From Ignavibacteriota bacterium (lineage in GTDB: Bacteria; Bacteroidota; Ignavibacteria; Kapaibacteriales; UBA2268): DNA of 36,125 nt. Within the stretch, counting starts at the first letter, position 1. The number at the start of each line of letters is the position of its first letter. The position numbers and the translations under genes were made by a program. Where the stretch lies: the NCBI GenBank assembly GCA_024636855.1, contig JAGXGG010000060.1:1-36125 (forward strand), written 5' to 3'. Below are positions 16,368-23,611 of the stretch, piece by piece. Below the pieces are notes generated by a model. It searched no databases. It was not told the origin of the DNA and worked only from the letters and a program-made list of their open reading frames with translations.

Positions 16368-17781
16368 AGCTAAAGTACTCAGATAATATGAAGTCATATC
16401 CTTTTGGTACAAAAAGACCCGTTTCATCATCTGAAATATAATCTCCTTCAATTTTTCCAGCAATTATATTCTCCAGCGCCATAACTAGATAGTCAACTTC
16501 TTCAAAAGTATTATAAATCCCAAAACTTACCCTAATTGCTCCAGGTAGATCTACCTTTCGTTTACACATTATATCTTCTTTTAGTTTTTCTGCCATAGCT
16601 TCATCAATATTAAGTAATTTGGCTATATAAGGGTGGGTACAAAAACAACCGGTCCTAACTCCTATTCCATATTCATGAGCGAGAATAGAACCAACATAGT
16701 TATAATGCATATCTTTTAAGTTAAAAGTAATAACTCCTAATTTATCTTCTAAAGTTTCATAATTAGATTCAACTAATAGTTCTATTTCAGGTATTTGATC
16801 TAATTTTTCTAATAAGTACTTAGTTAATTCTAATTCATGCTCAGCTACGTAGTCCATTCCATAAGCCTCTAATTGCTTACATGCAGCTGCCATGGCTATC
16901 CCACCTATTGTGTTTGGAGAACCAGCCTCTTCTTTGAAAGGCAATCCTGCCCATATAGTATCCAAATGAGTTACATAAGCGGCCATACCACCACCAACAA
17001 ATTCAGGGTCACCTTCTTCACATAATTCACGTGGACAAAGTAGAACTCCAGAACCGTAAGGTGCATATAACTTATGAGCAGACATAACTAAAAAATCAAT
17101 ATGTTGAGGGTCATTACTAGGTTTTATATCAATCTTCCTATGTGGAGCTAGTTGAGCCGCATCTAAACAGAATTTGGCTCCAATAGAATGTGCAATTTCT
17201 GCAACTTCATGATATGGATTTACAAAACCTGATACATTTGATGCACCAGTCAGTGTAATAAGCTTTATTCTTTTGCCATATTGTTTAATTTTCTCATCGA
17301 GGTCATTCATATCTAAATAACCCTTGTCGTCAACAGAGATGTAATCGACAAAGTTATTTCTTCTCCATGGCAAATCGTTAGAATGATGCTCCATATCGGA
17401 TGATAATATGACATCTCCCGGTTTTAGGCATATTCTATAACTTAATTTGTTTATTGCTTCTGTTGTATTTTTAACAAATATTGTGATATATTCTTCAGGA
17501 CAGGCATTTACAAATTTAGATACAATTTTATGTGCTTGATCAAACGCTTCAGTAGAAATAAATGATTTTATTCCTTGCCCTCTGTGTATTGCAGAGTAAT
17601 AGTCTATTGCTTGATTTACTTTATCCCGGACAGATAAGAAAGATGGGGTACTTGCTGCATTATCAAAGAAAGTATATTGACGCATTGTGCCGTTGAGTAA
17701 TCTTACTTTTTTATCCAAACCAGCAATGTTTTTTCTTATTTCTTCAGTTCTATTACTGATACTTTCCTTTGTGCTAAGCAT
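16360..17781 (-). CDS. Class V aminotransferase / cysteine desulfurase-like protein
   Basis: PLP enzyme of fold type I, 473 residues, longer than SufS or IscS (about 400). The Schiff-base lysine is K237 (MSAHKLYAPYG), with D207 in LDAAQ and H132 in EHHSN positioned as in cysteine desulfurases. The C-terminal RTGCFCTHPY block carries C381 at the position of the SufS catalytic cysteine (RxGxxC), with an extra C379. It is probably a SufS/Csd-like sulfur-mobilising enzyme, but a lyase with another substrate is possible. There are no suf genes adjacent. It is followed by overlapping pdxH and preceded by the gcvH terminator. Confidence 0.78.
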   Translation of the reverse strand: MLSTKESISNRTEEIRKNIAGLDKKVRLLNGTMRQYTFFDNAASTPSFLSVRDKVNQAIDYYSAIHRGQGIKSFISTEAFDQAHKIVSKFVNACPEEYITIFVKNTTEAINKLSYRICLKPGDVILSSDMEHHSNDLPWRRNNFVDYISVDDKGYLDMNDLDEKIKQYGKRIKLITLTGASNVSGFVNPYHEVAEIAHSIGAKFCLDAAQLAPHRKIDIKPSNDPQHIDFLVMSAHKLYAPYGSGVLLCPRELCEEGDPEFVGGGMAAYVTHLDTIWAGLPFKEEAGSPNTIGGIAMAAACKQLEAYGMDYVAEHELELTKYLLEKLDQIPEIELLVESNYETLEDKLGVITFNLKDMHYNYVGSILAHEYGIGVRTGCFCTHPYIAKLLNIDEAMAEKLKEDIMCKRKVDLPGAIRVSFGIYNTFEEVDYLVMALENIIAGKIEGDYISDDETGLFVPKGYDFILSEYFSYD

Positions 17782-17790
17782 AAATACCTC

Positions 17791-17815
17791 AAAAAAAGGG
17801 CAATATAATTGCCCT
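17791..17815 (-). terminator. Rho-independent terminator after gcvH
   Basis: AGGGCAAT (797-804 of the 17 kb block) and ATTGCCCT (808-815) form a perfect 8-bp stem with a 3-nt loop. On the minus strand it is followed by seven T (plus-strand A at 17791-17797). It lies between gcvH and the desulfurase-like gene, ending 9 bp before the start codon of the latter. Confidence 0.85.
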
Positions 17816-17826
17816 AAGTATAAAAA

Positions 17827-18204
17827 TTAGTGTCCTATTGATTCTTTATATGAACTTGCATTCATTAATCCATCTAACTCAGTCGCATCAGAAAGCTCAA
17901 TCTTTACAATCCAACCATCTCCATAAGCATCGTTATTGACAACTTCAGGATTATCATTTAGACTTGTATTAACTTCAGTTATATTACCAGAAACTGGTGA
18001 GAACATATCTGCAACTGTTTTAACAGCTTCGATTGTTCCGATTGTATCACCTTTAGATACTGCTCCATCCATCTCTATATCAATATATACTACATCGCCT
18101 AACTCACTTGCTGCATGGTCAGTAACACCAACAGTAGCTATATTACCTTCGATTCTCACCCATTCGTGATCATCAGTATATTTCAAATCTTCTGGGAAGT
18201 TCAT
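17827..18204 (-). CDS. gcvH: Glycine cleavage system H protein
   Basis: Lipoyl carrier that shuttles the aminomethyl intermediate between the P, T and L proteins of glycine cleavage. 125 residues, the standard length. The lipoylated lysine is K62 in GTIEAVKTVADMFSP. HEWVRIEG and GDVVYIDIE near the N-terminus also match. gcvP and gcvT are not in the window, so it is a separate transcription unit, with a TAnnTTTG promoter upstream and a hairpin terminator downstream. A good GGAG-like sequence (CGGAGAAAAC) precedes the ATG. Confidence 0.96.
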   Translation of the reverse strand: MNFPEDLKYTDDHEWVRIEGNIATVGVTDHAASELGDVVYIDIEMDGAVSKGDTIGTIEAVKTVADMFSPVSGNITEVNTSLNDNPEVVNNDAYGDGWIVKIELSDATELDGLMNASSYKESIGH

Positions 18205-18234
18205 GTTTTCTCCGTTTTAAAAAAATTGGTTGTA

Positions 18235-18242
18235 CAAATATA
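18235..18242 (-). promoter_or_regulatory. Bacteroidota-type -7 element for gcvH
   Basis: On the minus strand the sequence reads TATATTTG, an exact match to the Bacteroidota -7 consensus TAnnTTTG. It is 30 nt upstream of the gcvH start codon. A -33 TTTG at the usual spacing is not clear. Confidence 0.6.
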
Positions 18243-18305
18243 AAGAAATTACTAAAATTTTCGTACCTTAATGCTATCAATTGTTCAAAACACAGAAAAG
18301 TTCTT

Positions 18306-18527
18306 ATGATTTCAAAATTTGTCGAACACCCCAATGATGTCGGAGAGTCATATTTTACTCATTTCAGTAAGGCCAGTAGTTTCGGTTTTAAAATGTTGAA
18401 ATTATCGTTTATTTGTTTTTCACACGCCGTCTTACCATGGACTTTCGAAAAGAAAGCTTCTGGCGAAATTATAGATTTGGCAGAAGAAATGGAAGAGAGA
18501 CGCGAGTTAGCTGATTGTGAGGATTAA
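18306..18527 (+). CDS. Small DUF6356-like protein with one membrane segment
   Basis: 73 residues. It opens with FVEHPNDVGESYFTHFSKASSFG, then a hydrophobic segment around LKLSFICFSHAVLPWTFEK, then an acidic tail with EIIDLAEEMEERREL. The F(T/V)EHPxxVGExYxxH...HAxLPFxFE pattern matches my memory of the uncharacterised DUF6356 family, best known from Alphaproteobacteria. The function is unknown; it is probably an inner-membrane-associated small protein. It is a single gene, divergent from gcvH (101 bp apart), and its end overlaps the convergent secreted-protein gene by 4 bp. Confidence 0.7.
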   Translation: MISKFVEHPNDVGESYFTHFSKASSFGFKMLKLSFICFSHAVLPWTFEKKASGEIIDLAEEMEERRELADCED

Positions 18528-19165
18528 TACCAAGAGTATTTGTACCCAATATCAAAGATTAAATTGTTTCCATGAATATCTTCATCTAATTCAAATCCGT
18601 ATCCTAGAAAAGCAGTAACTCCATAGAAATGTAGATCAACCCCAAATCCATAGTAGGAATAAGTATCATCTTTACTCTCAAAATATCTATCTAAATTTGG
18701 GTAATAAGTTAGTATGTAAGCATTACTAATTCCTTCTGTAGCTCCTATAAAAAAAGAAGGAGCAATTAATGCTTTCTCAGAACCATAAATAGGATAACCT
18801 ATTAATCCTTGAATTCCTGCGTTTTCAGTTGGAATGATTCCACCTGTTACTCTTGTATGAAAATAATTTGAACTATAAGCCGCTGTCAGATTGATTATAT
18901 TGGGGAATCCCAAAGTTATTCCAAATGAAGGTGTGTCTTTTAAACTAGACTTCTCATCAAAAATAACTTCTTTAACATCTTTTGATTTTAATGTCAATTC
19001 ACTTCCACCCCTGTCAATTATAACCTCTTCCTCACCTAATAAAATTATATAACCAAAGATTTGGCTACCATTATTTAAAATAATTTTATCTTCCGCAATT
19101 AAAAAATTAAAAGAGATAAAAAGTAGAAAAATTAGTCCAAAATATTTCATATCATCAGTCCTCAA
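18524..19165 (-). CDS. Secreted protein with N-terminal Sm-like segment and barrel-like C-terminus
   Basis: 213 residues. The signal peptide is near MKYFGLIFLLFISFNFLIA, and the likely true start is the ATG five codons into the open frame (19150). The first mature part (DKIILNNGSQIFGYIILL, EEVIIDRGGSEL) resembles the small beta-barrel segment often seen at the start of exported Bacteroidota proteins. The rest is Gly/Tyr/Phe-rich and alternating, as in an outer-membrane barrel, ending in GYKYSWY (aromatic end). No enzyme motif. It is a single gene. The function is unknown. Confidence 0.55.
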   Translation of the reverse strand: MRTDDMKYFGLIFLLFISFNFLIAEDKIILNNGSQIFGYIILLGEEEVIIDRGGSELTLKSKDVKEVIFDEKSSLKDTPSFGITLGFPNIINLTAAYSSNYFHTRVTGGIIPTENAGIQGLIGYPIYGSEKALIAPSFFIGATEGISNAYILTYYPNLDRYFESKDDTYSYYGFGVDLHFYGVTAFLGYGFELDEDIHGNNLIFDIGYKYSWY

Positions 19166-19221
19166 AATTTAACAATAAAGTATTATTATATTACTAAAAA
19201 TACCTACTAAGGTTACAAAGC

Positions 19222-19256
19222 ACAAAAAAAAACCGAACTTTGAAAAAAATTCGGCT
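19222..19256 (-). terminator. Rho-independent terminator after accC
   Basis: On the minus strand AGCCGAA and TTCGGTT form the stem, followed by nine T (plus-strand A run at 19224-19232). It lies about 30 bp beyond the accC stop. Confidence 0.8.
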
Positions 19257-19284
19257 AAATAATACTTGAAAAGTTTGACTTATT

Positions 19285-20634
19285 CTAGTCTCTCAGTTCC
19301 ATCCAATTATGACGTTCTAAGTATTTTGTATCTATATTCCCAGAGATAAAGTCTTCATTGTCCATCATCCATCTATGGAATGGAATTGTTGTTTTTATAC
19401 CCTCAATTACCATTTCGTCCAATGCCCTTCTCATCTTGGCAATTGCTTCTTCTCTCGTAGGAGCAAATGTAATTAATTTAGCAATCATAGAATCATAAAA
19501 TGGAGGAACTTTATAACCTTGATAAACATGAGAATCTACCCTTATTCCTCTTCCTCCAGGGAAATGCAAACTAGTTATTTCGCCAGGAGTTGGTCTGAAA
19601 CCATTTTCAGGATCTTCTGCATTTATTCTACATTCTATACTATGATAAACTGGCTTTTTCTCTTTTAAAGTCAGTTTAGCACCACCAGCAACTCTAATTT
19701 GTTCTTGGATCAAATCTATAGCTAGTGATTCTTCAGTTACGGGGTGTTCTACTTGAATTCGTGTGTTCATTTCCATAAAGAAGAAGTTCATATTTTTATC
19801 AACTAAGTATTCGATAGTACCTGGACCTACATAGTTAACAGCTTTACCACCTTCAACAGACACTTTGCCCATCTCATCTCTAAGTTTTTGACTGAGAACA
19901 GGGGAGGGTGCTTCTTCTATTAATTTTTGATGTCTTCTTTGGATTGAGCATTCACGTTCATTTAAGTGAATTACGTTCCCAAACTTATCACCCATAATCT
20001 GGATTTCTATATGTCTAGAGCCAATTACAAGTTTTTCTAAATATAAATCTGGATCATTGAAAGAAACAGCAGCTTCATTAGATGCAGTTTTATATGCATT
20101 TTCAAATTCACTTTCCTTTTCAACTATACGCATTCCTTTACCACCACCACCAGATACAGCTTTTAATAATACTGGATATCCGATTTTAGCAGCTACTTTC
20201 TTCCCATCTTCTATACCTTTTAGTATTCCTTCACTACCTGGAACAACTGGAACTCCAGCAGCTTTCATAGTGTCTTTAGCTACTGATTTATTTCCCATTT
20301 TAGAGATAGCTTCAGCACTTGGTCCAACAAAAGTAATTCCATGTTCATTACAAATGTTAACGAAGTCTGCTTTCTCAGATAGAAAACCATATCCAGGATG
20401 AATTGCATCAGCATTGGTAACTTCTGCTGCAGATATAATAGATGGTATATGTAAATAGCTTTCCTTACTCGAAGCAGGACCTATACAAACAGCCTCATCA
20501 GCGAATTTTGTATGTAACGAAAATCTATCTGCCTCTGAATAAACAGCAACAGTTTGTATTCCCATCTCTTTACAAGCTCGGATTATTCTTAGTGCTATTT
20601 CACCACGATTGGCAATTAGTAATTTTTTTATCAT
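19285..20634 (-). CDS. accC: Acetyl-CoA carboxylase, biotin carboxylase subunit
   Basis: ATP-grasp enzyme that carboxylates the biotin on AccB, the first step of fatty-acid synthesis. 449 residues, the normal length. N-terminal [25 protein letters not shown], the glycine-rich ATP loop SGGGGKGM (161-168), [14 protein letters not shown] with catalytic Glu/Arg residues, and the C-terminal INAEDP and YDSMIAKLI blocks are all present. It lies 6 bp downstream of accB, so the two are cotranscribed, and a terminator follows. The transcarboxylase subunits accA and accD are not here. Confidence 0.97.
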   Translation of the reverse strand: MIKKLLIANRGEIALRIIRACKEMGIQTVAVYSEADRFSLHTKFADEAVCIGPASSKESYLHIPSIISAAEVTNADAIHPGYGFLSEKADFVNICNEHGITFVGPSAEAISKMGNKSVAKDTMKAAGVPVVPGSEGILKGIEDGKKVAAKIGYPVLLKAVSGGGGKGMRIVEKESEFENAYKTASNEAAVSFNDPDLYLEKLVIGSRHIEIQIMGDKFGNVIHLNERECSIQRRHQKLIEEAPSPVLSQKLRDEMGKVSVEGGKAVNYVGPGTIEYLVDKNMNFFFMEMNTRIQVEHPVTEESLAIDLIQEQIRVAGGAKLTLKEKKPVYHSIECRINAEDPENGFRPTPGEITSLHFPGGRGIRVDSHVYQGYKVPPFYDSMIAKLITFAPTREEAIAKMRRALDEMVIEGIKTTIPFHRWMMDNEDFISGNIDTKYLERHNWMELRD

Positions 20635-20640
20635 TTTAAA

Positions 20641-21144
20641 TTAGTTCTGTTTTATGTGAAATAAAACTTGGTTGTATTCTACTGCTTCAGTGTCGTTTGT
20701 TAATATTTTAACTATTTCTCCATCAATGTCTGATTCTATCTCATTCATCAATTTCATAGCTTCTACTATACAAAGAGTTTGACCTTTCTTAACTTTTTGT
20801 CCTACTTTAACAAAATCTTCTGAATCAGGAGACGGAGCACCATAATAAGTTCCAACCATAGGAGCTTTAATCTCATGAAAACCAGTTGCAACTTCCGCTT
20901 TTGAATCAGCAGGTGAAGTTTGCGATTGAGGTACAGGGGCTGTCTGAGCGTGCTGTGGTTGAGGTTGATAGTTTTGATTCGATGGTAATGCACCTGATAG
21001 ATTAAATATAGGTGCGTTTCCACTAACCTTATCTTCTTTGTTCTTGGAAATCTTTAGTTTTATACCTTTCTCTTCTATTTCCAAATCTTCTGCAGTACTA
21101 TCATCAAAGATTTTAAGTAATTTCTTTAAGTATTGCAAATCCAT
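20641..21144 (-). CDS. accB: Biotin carboxyl carrier protein of acetyl-CoA carboxylase
   Basis: 167 residues. The N-terminal segment has the LKKLLKIFDDS motif typical of AccB. A Pro/Gln-rich flexible linker (about 45-85) follows, then the biotinyl domain with the target lysine K131 in VEAMKLMNE and APMVGTYYGAPSPDSEDFV upstream. AAGGGAAATT before the ATG may serve as a ribosome site. It sits between efp and accC; a hairpin between efp and accB suggests partial separation from the efp transcript. No clear promoter motif was seen in the 96-bp gap. Confidence 0.96.
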   Translation of the reverse strand: MDLQYLKKLLKIFDDSTAEDLEIEEKGIKLKISKNKEDKVSGNAPIFNLSGALPSNQNYQPQPQHAQTAPVPQSQTSPADSKAEVATGFHEIKAPMVGTYYGAPSPDSEDFVKVGQKVKKGQTLCIVEAMKLMNEIESDIDGEIVKILTNDTEAVEYNQVLFHIKQN

Positions 21145-21185
21145 AATTTCCCTTCGGATAAGTTTTTAAAATTAAAACATAAAAA

Positions 21186-21219
21186 AAGCGTGTCTTTGCA
21201 TTTTACGAAAAACACGCTT
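21186..21219 (-). terminator. Hairpin terminator between efp and accB
   Basis: AAGCGTGT (21186-21193) and ACACGCTT (21212-21219) form an 8-bp stem with an 18-nt loop. On the minus strand it is followed by T residues (plus-strand A at 21181-21187). The A run on the other side makes it look bidirectional. It would end or attenuate the tRNA-Cys/efp transcript before accB. Confidence 0.75.
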
Positions 21220-21240
21220 AAAAAAAAAGTAATTTCTTAG

Positions 21241-21801
21241 TTATTTGACCCTTTCAATATAAGAATCTGTAGAAGTATCTACTTTAATCATATCACCTTG
21301 ATTAACAAATAAAGGTACTTGAATCTCTGCACCAGTCTCTAGCGTAGCAGGTTTCAATGTGTTGCTTGTAGAGTCTCCTTTGAATCCAGGTTCTGTCATA
21401 GTTACTTCTAAGTTAATATGCTGAGGAATCTCTGCAGAAAGAACAGTATCACCTTCGAAAGCCAGTTGGCAAATCTCATTCTCTTTTAGATACTTGAGTT
21501 GATCTCCAAGCATATTTTTGTGAAGTGGAATCTGCTCAAATGTCTCATTGCTCATGAAGACATAATTATCGCCTTCAATATACAAGAACTGATAAGGTCT
21601 TCTCTCTATTCTGACCATTTCAATACTTGATCCAGAATTATAAGTGTGCTCTTTTTGTTTTCCTGAGTCTATATCTCTCATTTTAACTTTATAAAATGCT
21701 CCACCTTTACCTGGCTTACGGAATTCTACATCTGTTATTTGACAAATATTGCCTTCATAACGCATGTAACCGCCTTTGTATAAGTCTGTAGTATCTGCCA
21801 C
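21241..21801 (-). CDS. efp: Elongation factor P
   Basis: Binds ribosomes stalled on proline stretches and restores peptide bond formation. 186 residues, normal length. The modified position is K32 in the loop KPGKGGAF, matching the Lys-type EF-P rather than the Arg (rhamnosylated) type; I see no epmA/epmB here. Other family blocks are GGYMRYEGNI, LYIEGDNYVFMSNETFEQ, and the C-terminal IQVPLFVNQGDMIKVDTSTDSYIERVK. AAAGGTG before the ATG is one of the better Shine-Dalgarno sequences of the window. It follows tRNA-Cys by about 30 nt, suggesting a joint transcript. Confidence 0.97.
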   Translation of the reverse strand: MADTTDLYKGGYMRYEGNICQITDVEFRKPGKGGAFYKVKMRDIDSGKQKEHTYNSGSSIEMVRIERRPYQFLYIEGDNYVFMSNETFEQIPLHKNMLGDQLKYLKENEICQLAFEGDTVLSAEIPQHINLEVTMTEPGFKGDSTSNTLKPATLETGAEIQVPLFVNQGDMIKVDTSTDSYIERVK

Positions 21802-21831
21802 ATTTCACCTTTTAAATATATTTGTTTGTTG

Positions 21832-21902
21832 AGGTGCCGAACGGACTCGAACCGCCGTACGAGGTTTTGCAGACCTCTGCCTAACCACTCGGCCACGGCA
21901 CC
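21832..21902 (-). tRNA. tRNA-Cys (anticodon GCA)
   Basis: Read on the minus strand from 21902. Acceptor stem GGTGCCG pairs with CGGCACC; the D arm has GGCCGAGTGGTTAGGC; the anticodon stem AGGTC/GACCT-like pairing encloses a loop with GCA; and the T arm GGCGGTTCGAGTCC ends in the discriminator base T, as expected for Cys. About 71 nt. CCA is not encoded in the DNA. Confidence 0.97.
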
Positions 21903-21919
21903 ATAATAAAATAAGATTA

Positions 21920-21953
21920 CAAAATTAATTCTTAATTCTGAATATTGCAAAAA
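21920..21953 (-). promoter_or_regulatory. Bacteroidota-type promoter for tRNA-Cys and efp
   Basis: On the minus strand TTTTTG (-33 region, plus-strand 21948-21953) is followed 20 nt later by TAATTTTG, an exact TAnnTTTG -7 element (plus-strand 21920-21927). Predicted initiation is about 10 nt before the mature tRNA 5' end. This is the best-formed promoter seen in the window. Confidence 0.72.
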
Positions 21954-21970
21954 CTGTTTACAAATATACT

Positions 21971-22654
21971 CTATTTTAGTAAATCAGGACGTAGTTTTGC
22001 TGTTTTTTCACGAGCTTTTCGTTCTTGCCACTCTCTTACTAATTTATGATTACCACTAGTCAATACTTCCGGTACTTTCATTCCATCGTATTCTGCAGGT
22101 CGAGTATACTGGGGGGATTCTAATAGACCATCCATATGTGAATCTGTTAAGGCACTCTCGCTATCACCTAATGCACCAGGGATTAGTCGAGTTATAGCAT
22201 CAGCAATTATTAAAGAGGGGAGTTCTCCACCAGAAAGAACAAAATCACCAACAGAGATCTCTCTAGTTATTAAACTATCTCGAATTCTTTGGTCTATACC
22301 TTTGTATCTGCCAGAAAGTATAATTATATTCTTTTTTAAAGATAATTCGTTTGCTAAACTCTGATCAAATAACTCACCTTCTGGAGTTACAAATATAATT
22401 TCATCATATTCTCTTTCATCTTTGAGTTTATTAATACAATCAAAAACAGGTTGGCATTTGATTAACATACCTGCTCCTCCGCCGTATGGAGTATCGTCTA
22501 TATGTCCAAACTTATTATCAGAATAATCATGTAGATTATGAATATTAAATTCAACTAATTCCTTTTCTTGTGCTATTCGGAGTATCCCTGTATTTAGAAC
22601 AGAATTAAATGATTCTGGAAGCGATGATAAAAAATCGAATCTAATTGCAGACAT
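21971..22654 (-). CDS. trmD: tRNA (guanine-N1-)-methyltransferase TrmD
   Basis: Knotted SPOUT methyltransferase that makes m1G37 and prevents +1 frameshifting. 227 residues. PYGGGAGMLIKCQPV, the SAM-binding LSGRYKGIDQRI, and VGDFVLSGGELPSL with SPQYTRPAEYDGM are all diagnostic. It follows rimM with 1 bp between, the usual order rimM-trmD, but rpsP and rplS, common neighbours, are absent. The operon begins upstream with mscS and dtd. Confidence 0.97.
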   Translation of the reverse strand: MSAIRFDFLSSLPESFNSVLNTGILRIAQEKELVEFNIHNLHDYSDNKFGHIDDTPYGGGAGMLIKCQPVFDCINKLKDEREYDEIIFVTPEGELFDQSLANELSLKKNIIILSGRYKGIDQRIRDSLITREISVGDFVLSGGELPSLIIADAITRLIPGALGDSESALTDSHMDGLLESPQYTRPAEYDGMKVPEVLTSGNHKLVREWQERKAREKTAKLRPDLLK

Positions 22655-22655
22655 A

Positions 22656-23174
22656 TTACATTTCCAAATCCATTAATCCATCCATCAACTCAATTTTTAT
22701 TTCTTTCTTTTCAATATCAACTGATTTAATTACATCATCAATTACAGGTAATGGTATTTCGGCATTTTCTGTTCTCATTACCCAAACGTCATTTGCTGGG
22801 AGTTCCATTATGTCAACTATCTCACCTAGTAATTCATTTGTATGGATGTTATATACCTTACATCCAGCCAGTTCGTGGTCTATATAAGTGTTTTTTCTTC
22901 TATTTATATCTGATTTAAGTACGAAGAGTCCATGCTCTCTGAGTGAATTAGCATCAGTATCACTTTCTATTCCTTTTAATTTCAGATTACCATTTTTTTG
23001 ATATCTTTTGAATTGTGTCAAACGAAACATACGAGAAAACTGTTCAGAATACCCAATCTTTACATCAATATCACTACTAACGCTCTCTATTGCTTTAGGT
23101 ATATCTATTACAATCATTTCGCCTTTGTAGCCCTTAGTTTTAACTATAACCCCAACTAAAATATATTCGCTCAT
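22656..23174 (-). CDS. rimM: 16S rRNA processing protein RimM
   Basis: 30S maturation factor that binds S19. 172 residues. The N-terminal barrel starts with ILVGVIVKTKGYKGEMIV; the PRC-barrel-like C-terminal domain has HELAGCKVYN, LLGEIVDIMELPANDVWVM and IPLPVIDDVIKSVD. It overlaps the end of dtd by ATGA and precedes trmD by 1 bp. Confidence 0.95.
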   Translation of the reverse strand: MSEYILVGVIVKTKGYKGEMIVIDIPKAIESVSSDIDVKIGYSEQFSRMFRLTQFKRYQKNGNLKLKGIESDTDANSLREHGLFVLKSDINRRKNTYIDHELAGCKVYNIHTNELLGEIVDIMELPANDVWVMRTENAEIPLPVIDDVIKSVDIEKKEIKIELMDGLMDLEM

Positions 23175-23611
23175 TTTTCTATCTCTATTGTTACTGGTCC
23201 ATCATTGATAAGTAAAACTTTCATATCTGCTCCAAATATACCAGCTTCTATTTTTAAATTTGAATTTGCTTTTAAATTATTTACAAAGTTATCAAATAAT
23301 GGTTCAGAAATATCAGGTTTTGCTGCATTTATAAAACTTGGCCTGAATCCTTTCTTGCAATCCGCATAAAGTGTAAAGTTTGGTACAACTAAAATCTCTC
23401 CATTTATATCAGTTACAGATAGATTCATTTTATTCACAGTATCATTAAATATACGCAGATTAATTAGTTTATTTACTAACCAATTAATTTCTAAATCACC
23501 GTCCGATTCTTTAGCTCCGAAAAGTACTAATACTCCATTTCCAATACTTCCAACTGTATTACCATTTACAGATACATTAGCTTCTGAGACTCTTTGTATT
23601 ATTAATTTCAT
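23171..23611 (-). CDS. dtd: D-aminoacyl-tRNA deacylase
   Basis: Homodimeric editing enzyme that hydrolyses D-aminoacyl-tRNAs. 146 residues, typical size. N-terminal MKLIIQRVSEANVSVNG, the Gly-cisPro motif NDGPVT near the end, and FTLYADCKKGFRPSF are present. The usual SQFTL active-site motif reads PNFTL here. The gene starts immediately after the mscS stop (TAA-ATG) and its end overlaps rimM by ATGA. Confidence 0.93.
   Translation of the reverse strand: MKLIIQRVSEANVSVNGNTVGSIGNGVLVLFGAKESDGDLEINWLVNKLINLRIFNDTVNKMNLSVTDINGEILVVPNFTLYADCKKGFRPSFINAAKPDISEPLFDNFVNNLKANSNLKIEAGIFGADMKVLLINDGPVTIEIEK

Noticed and set aside
16368-16463. N-terminal extension of PdxH
   Set aside because: These 32 codons lie within the upstream gene and do not resemble PdxH; the ATG at 16367 gives the normal 213 residues.
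20802-21023. Open frame inside accB
   Set aside because: Alternate frame of the biotin carrier gene; composition is a shadow of the Pro/Gln-rich linker.
21735-21950. Open frame of 71 codons on the minus strand
   Set aside because: It runs through tRNA-Cys and into efp in another frame; the similarity to known short hypothetical proteins comes from translated tRNA.
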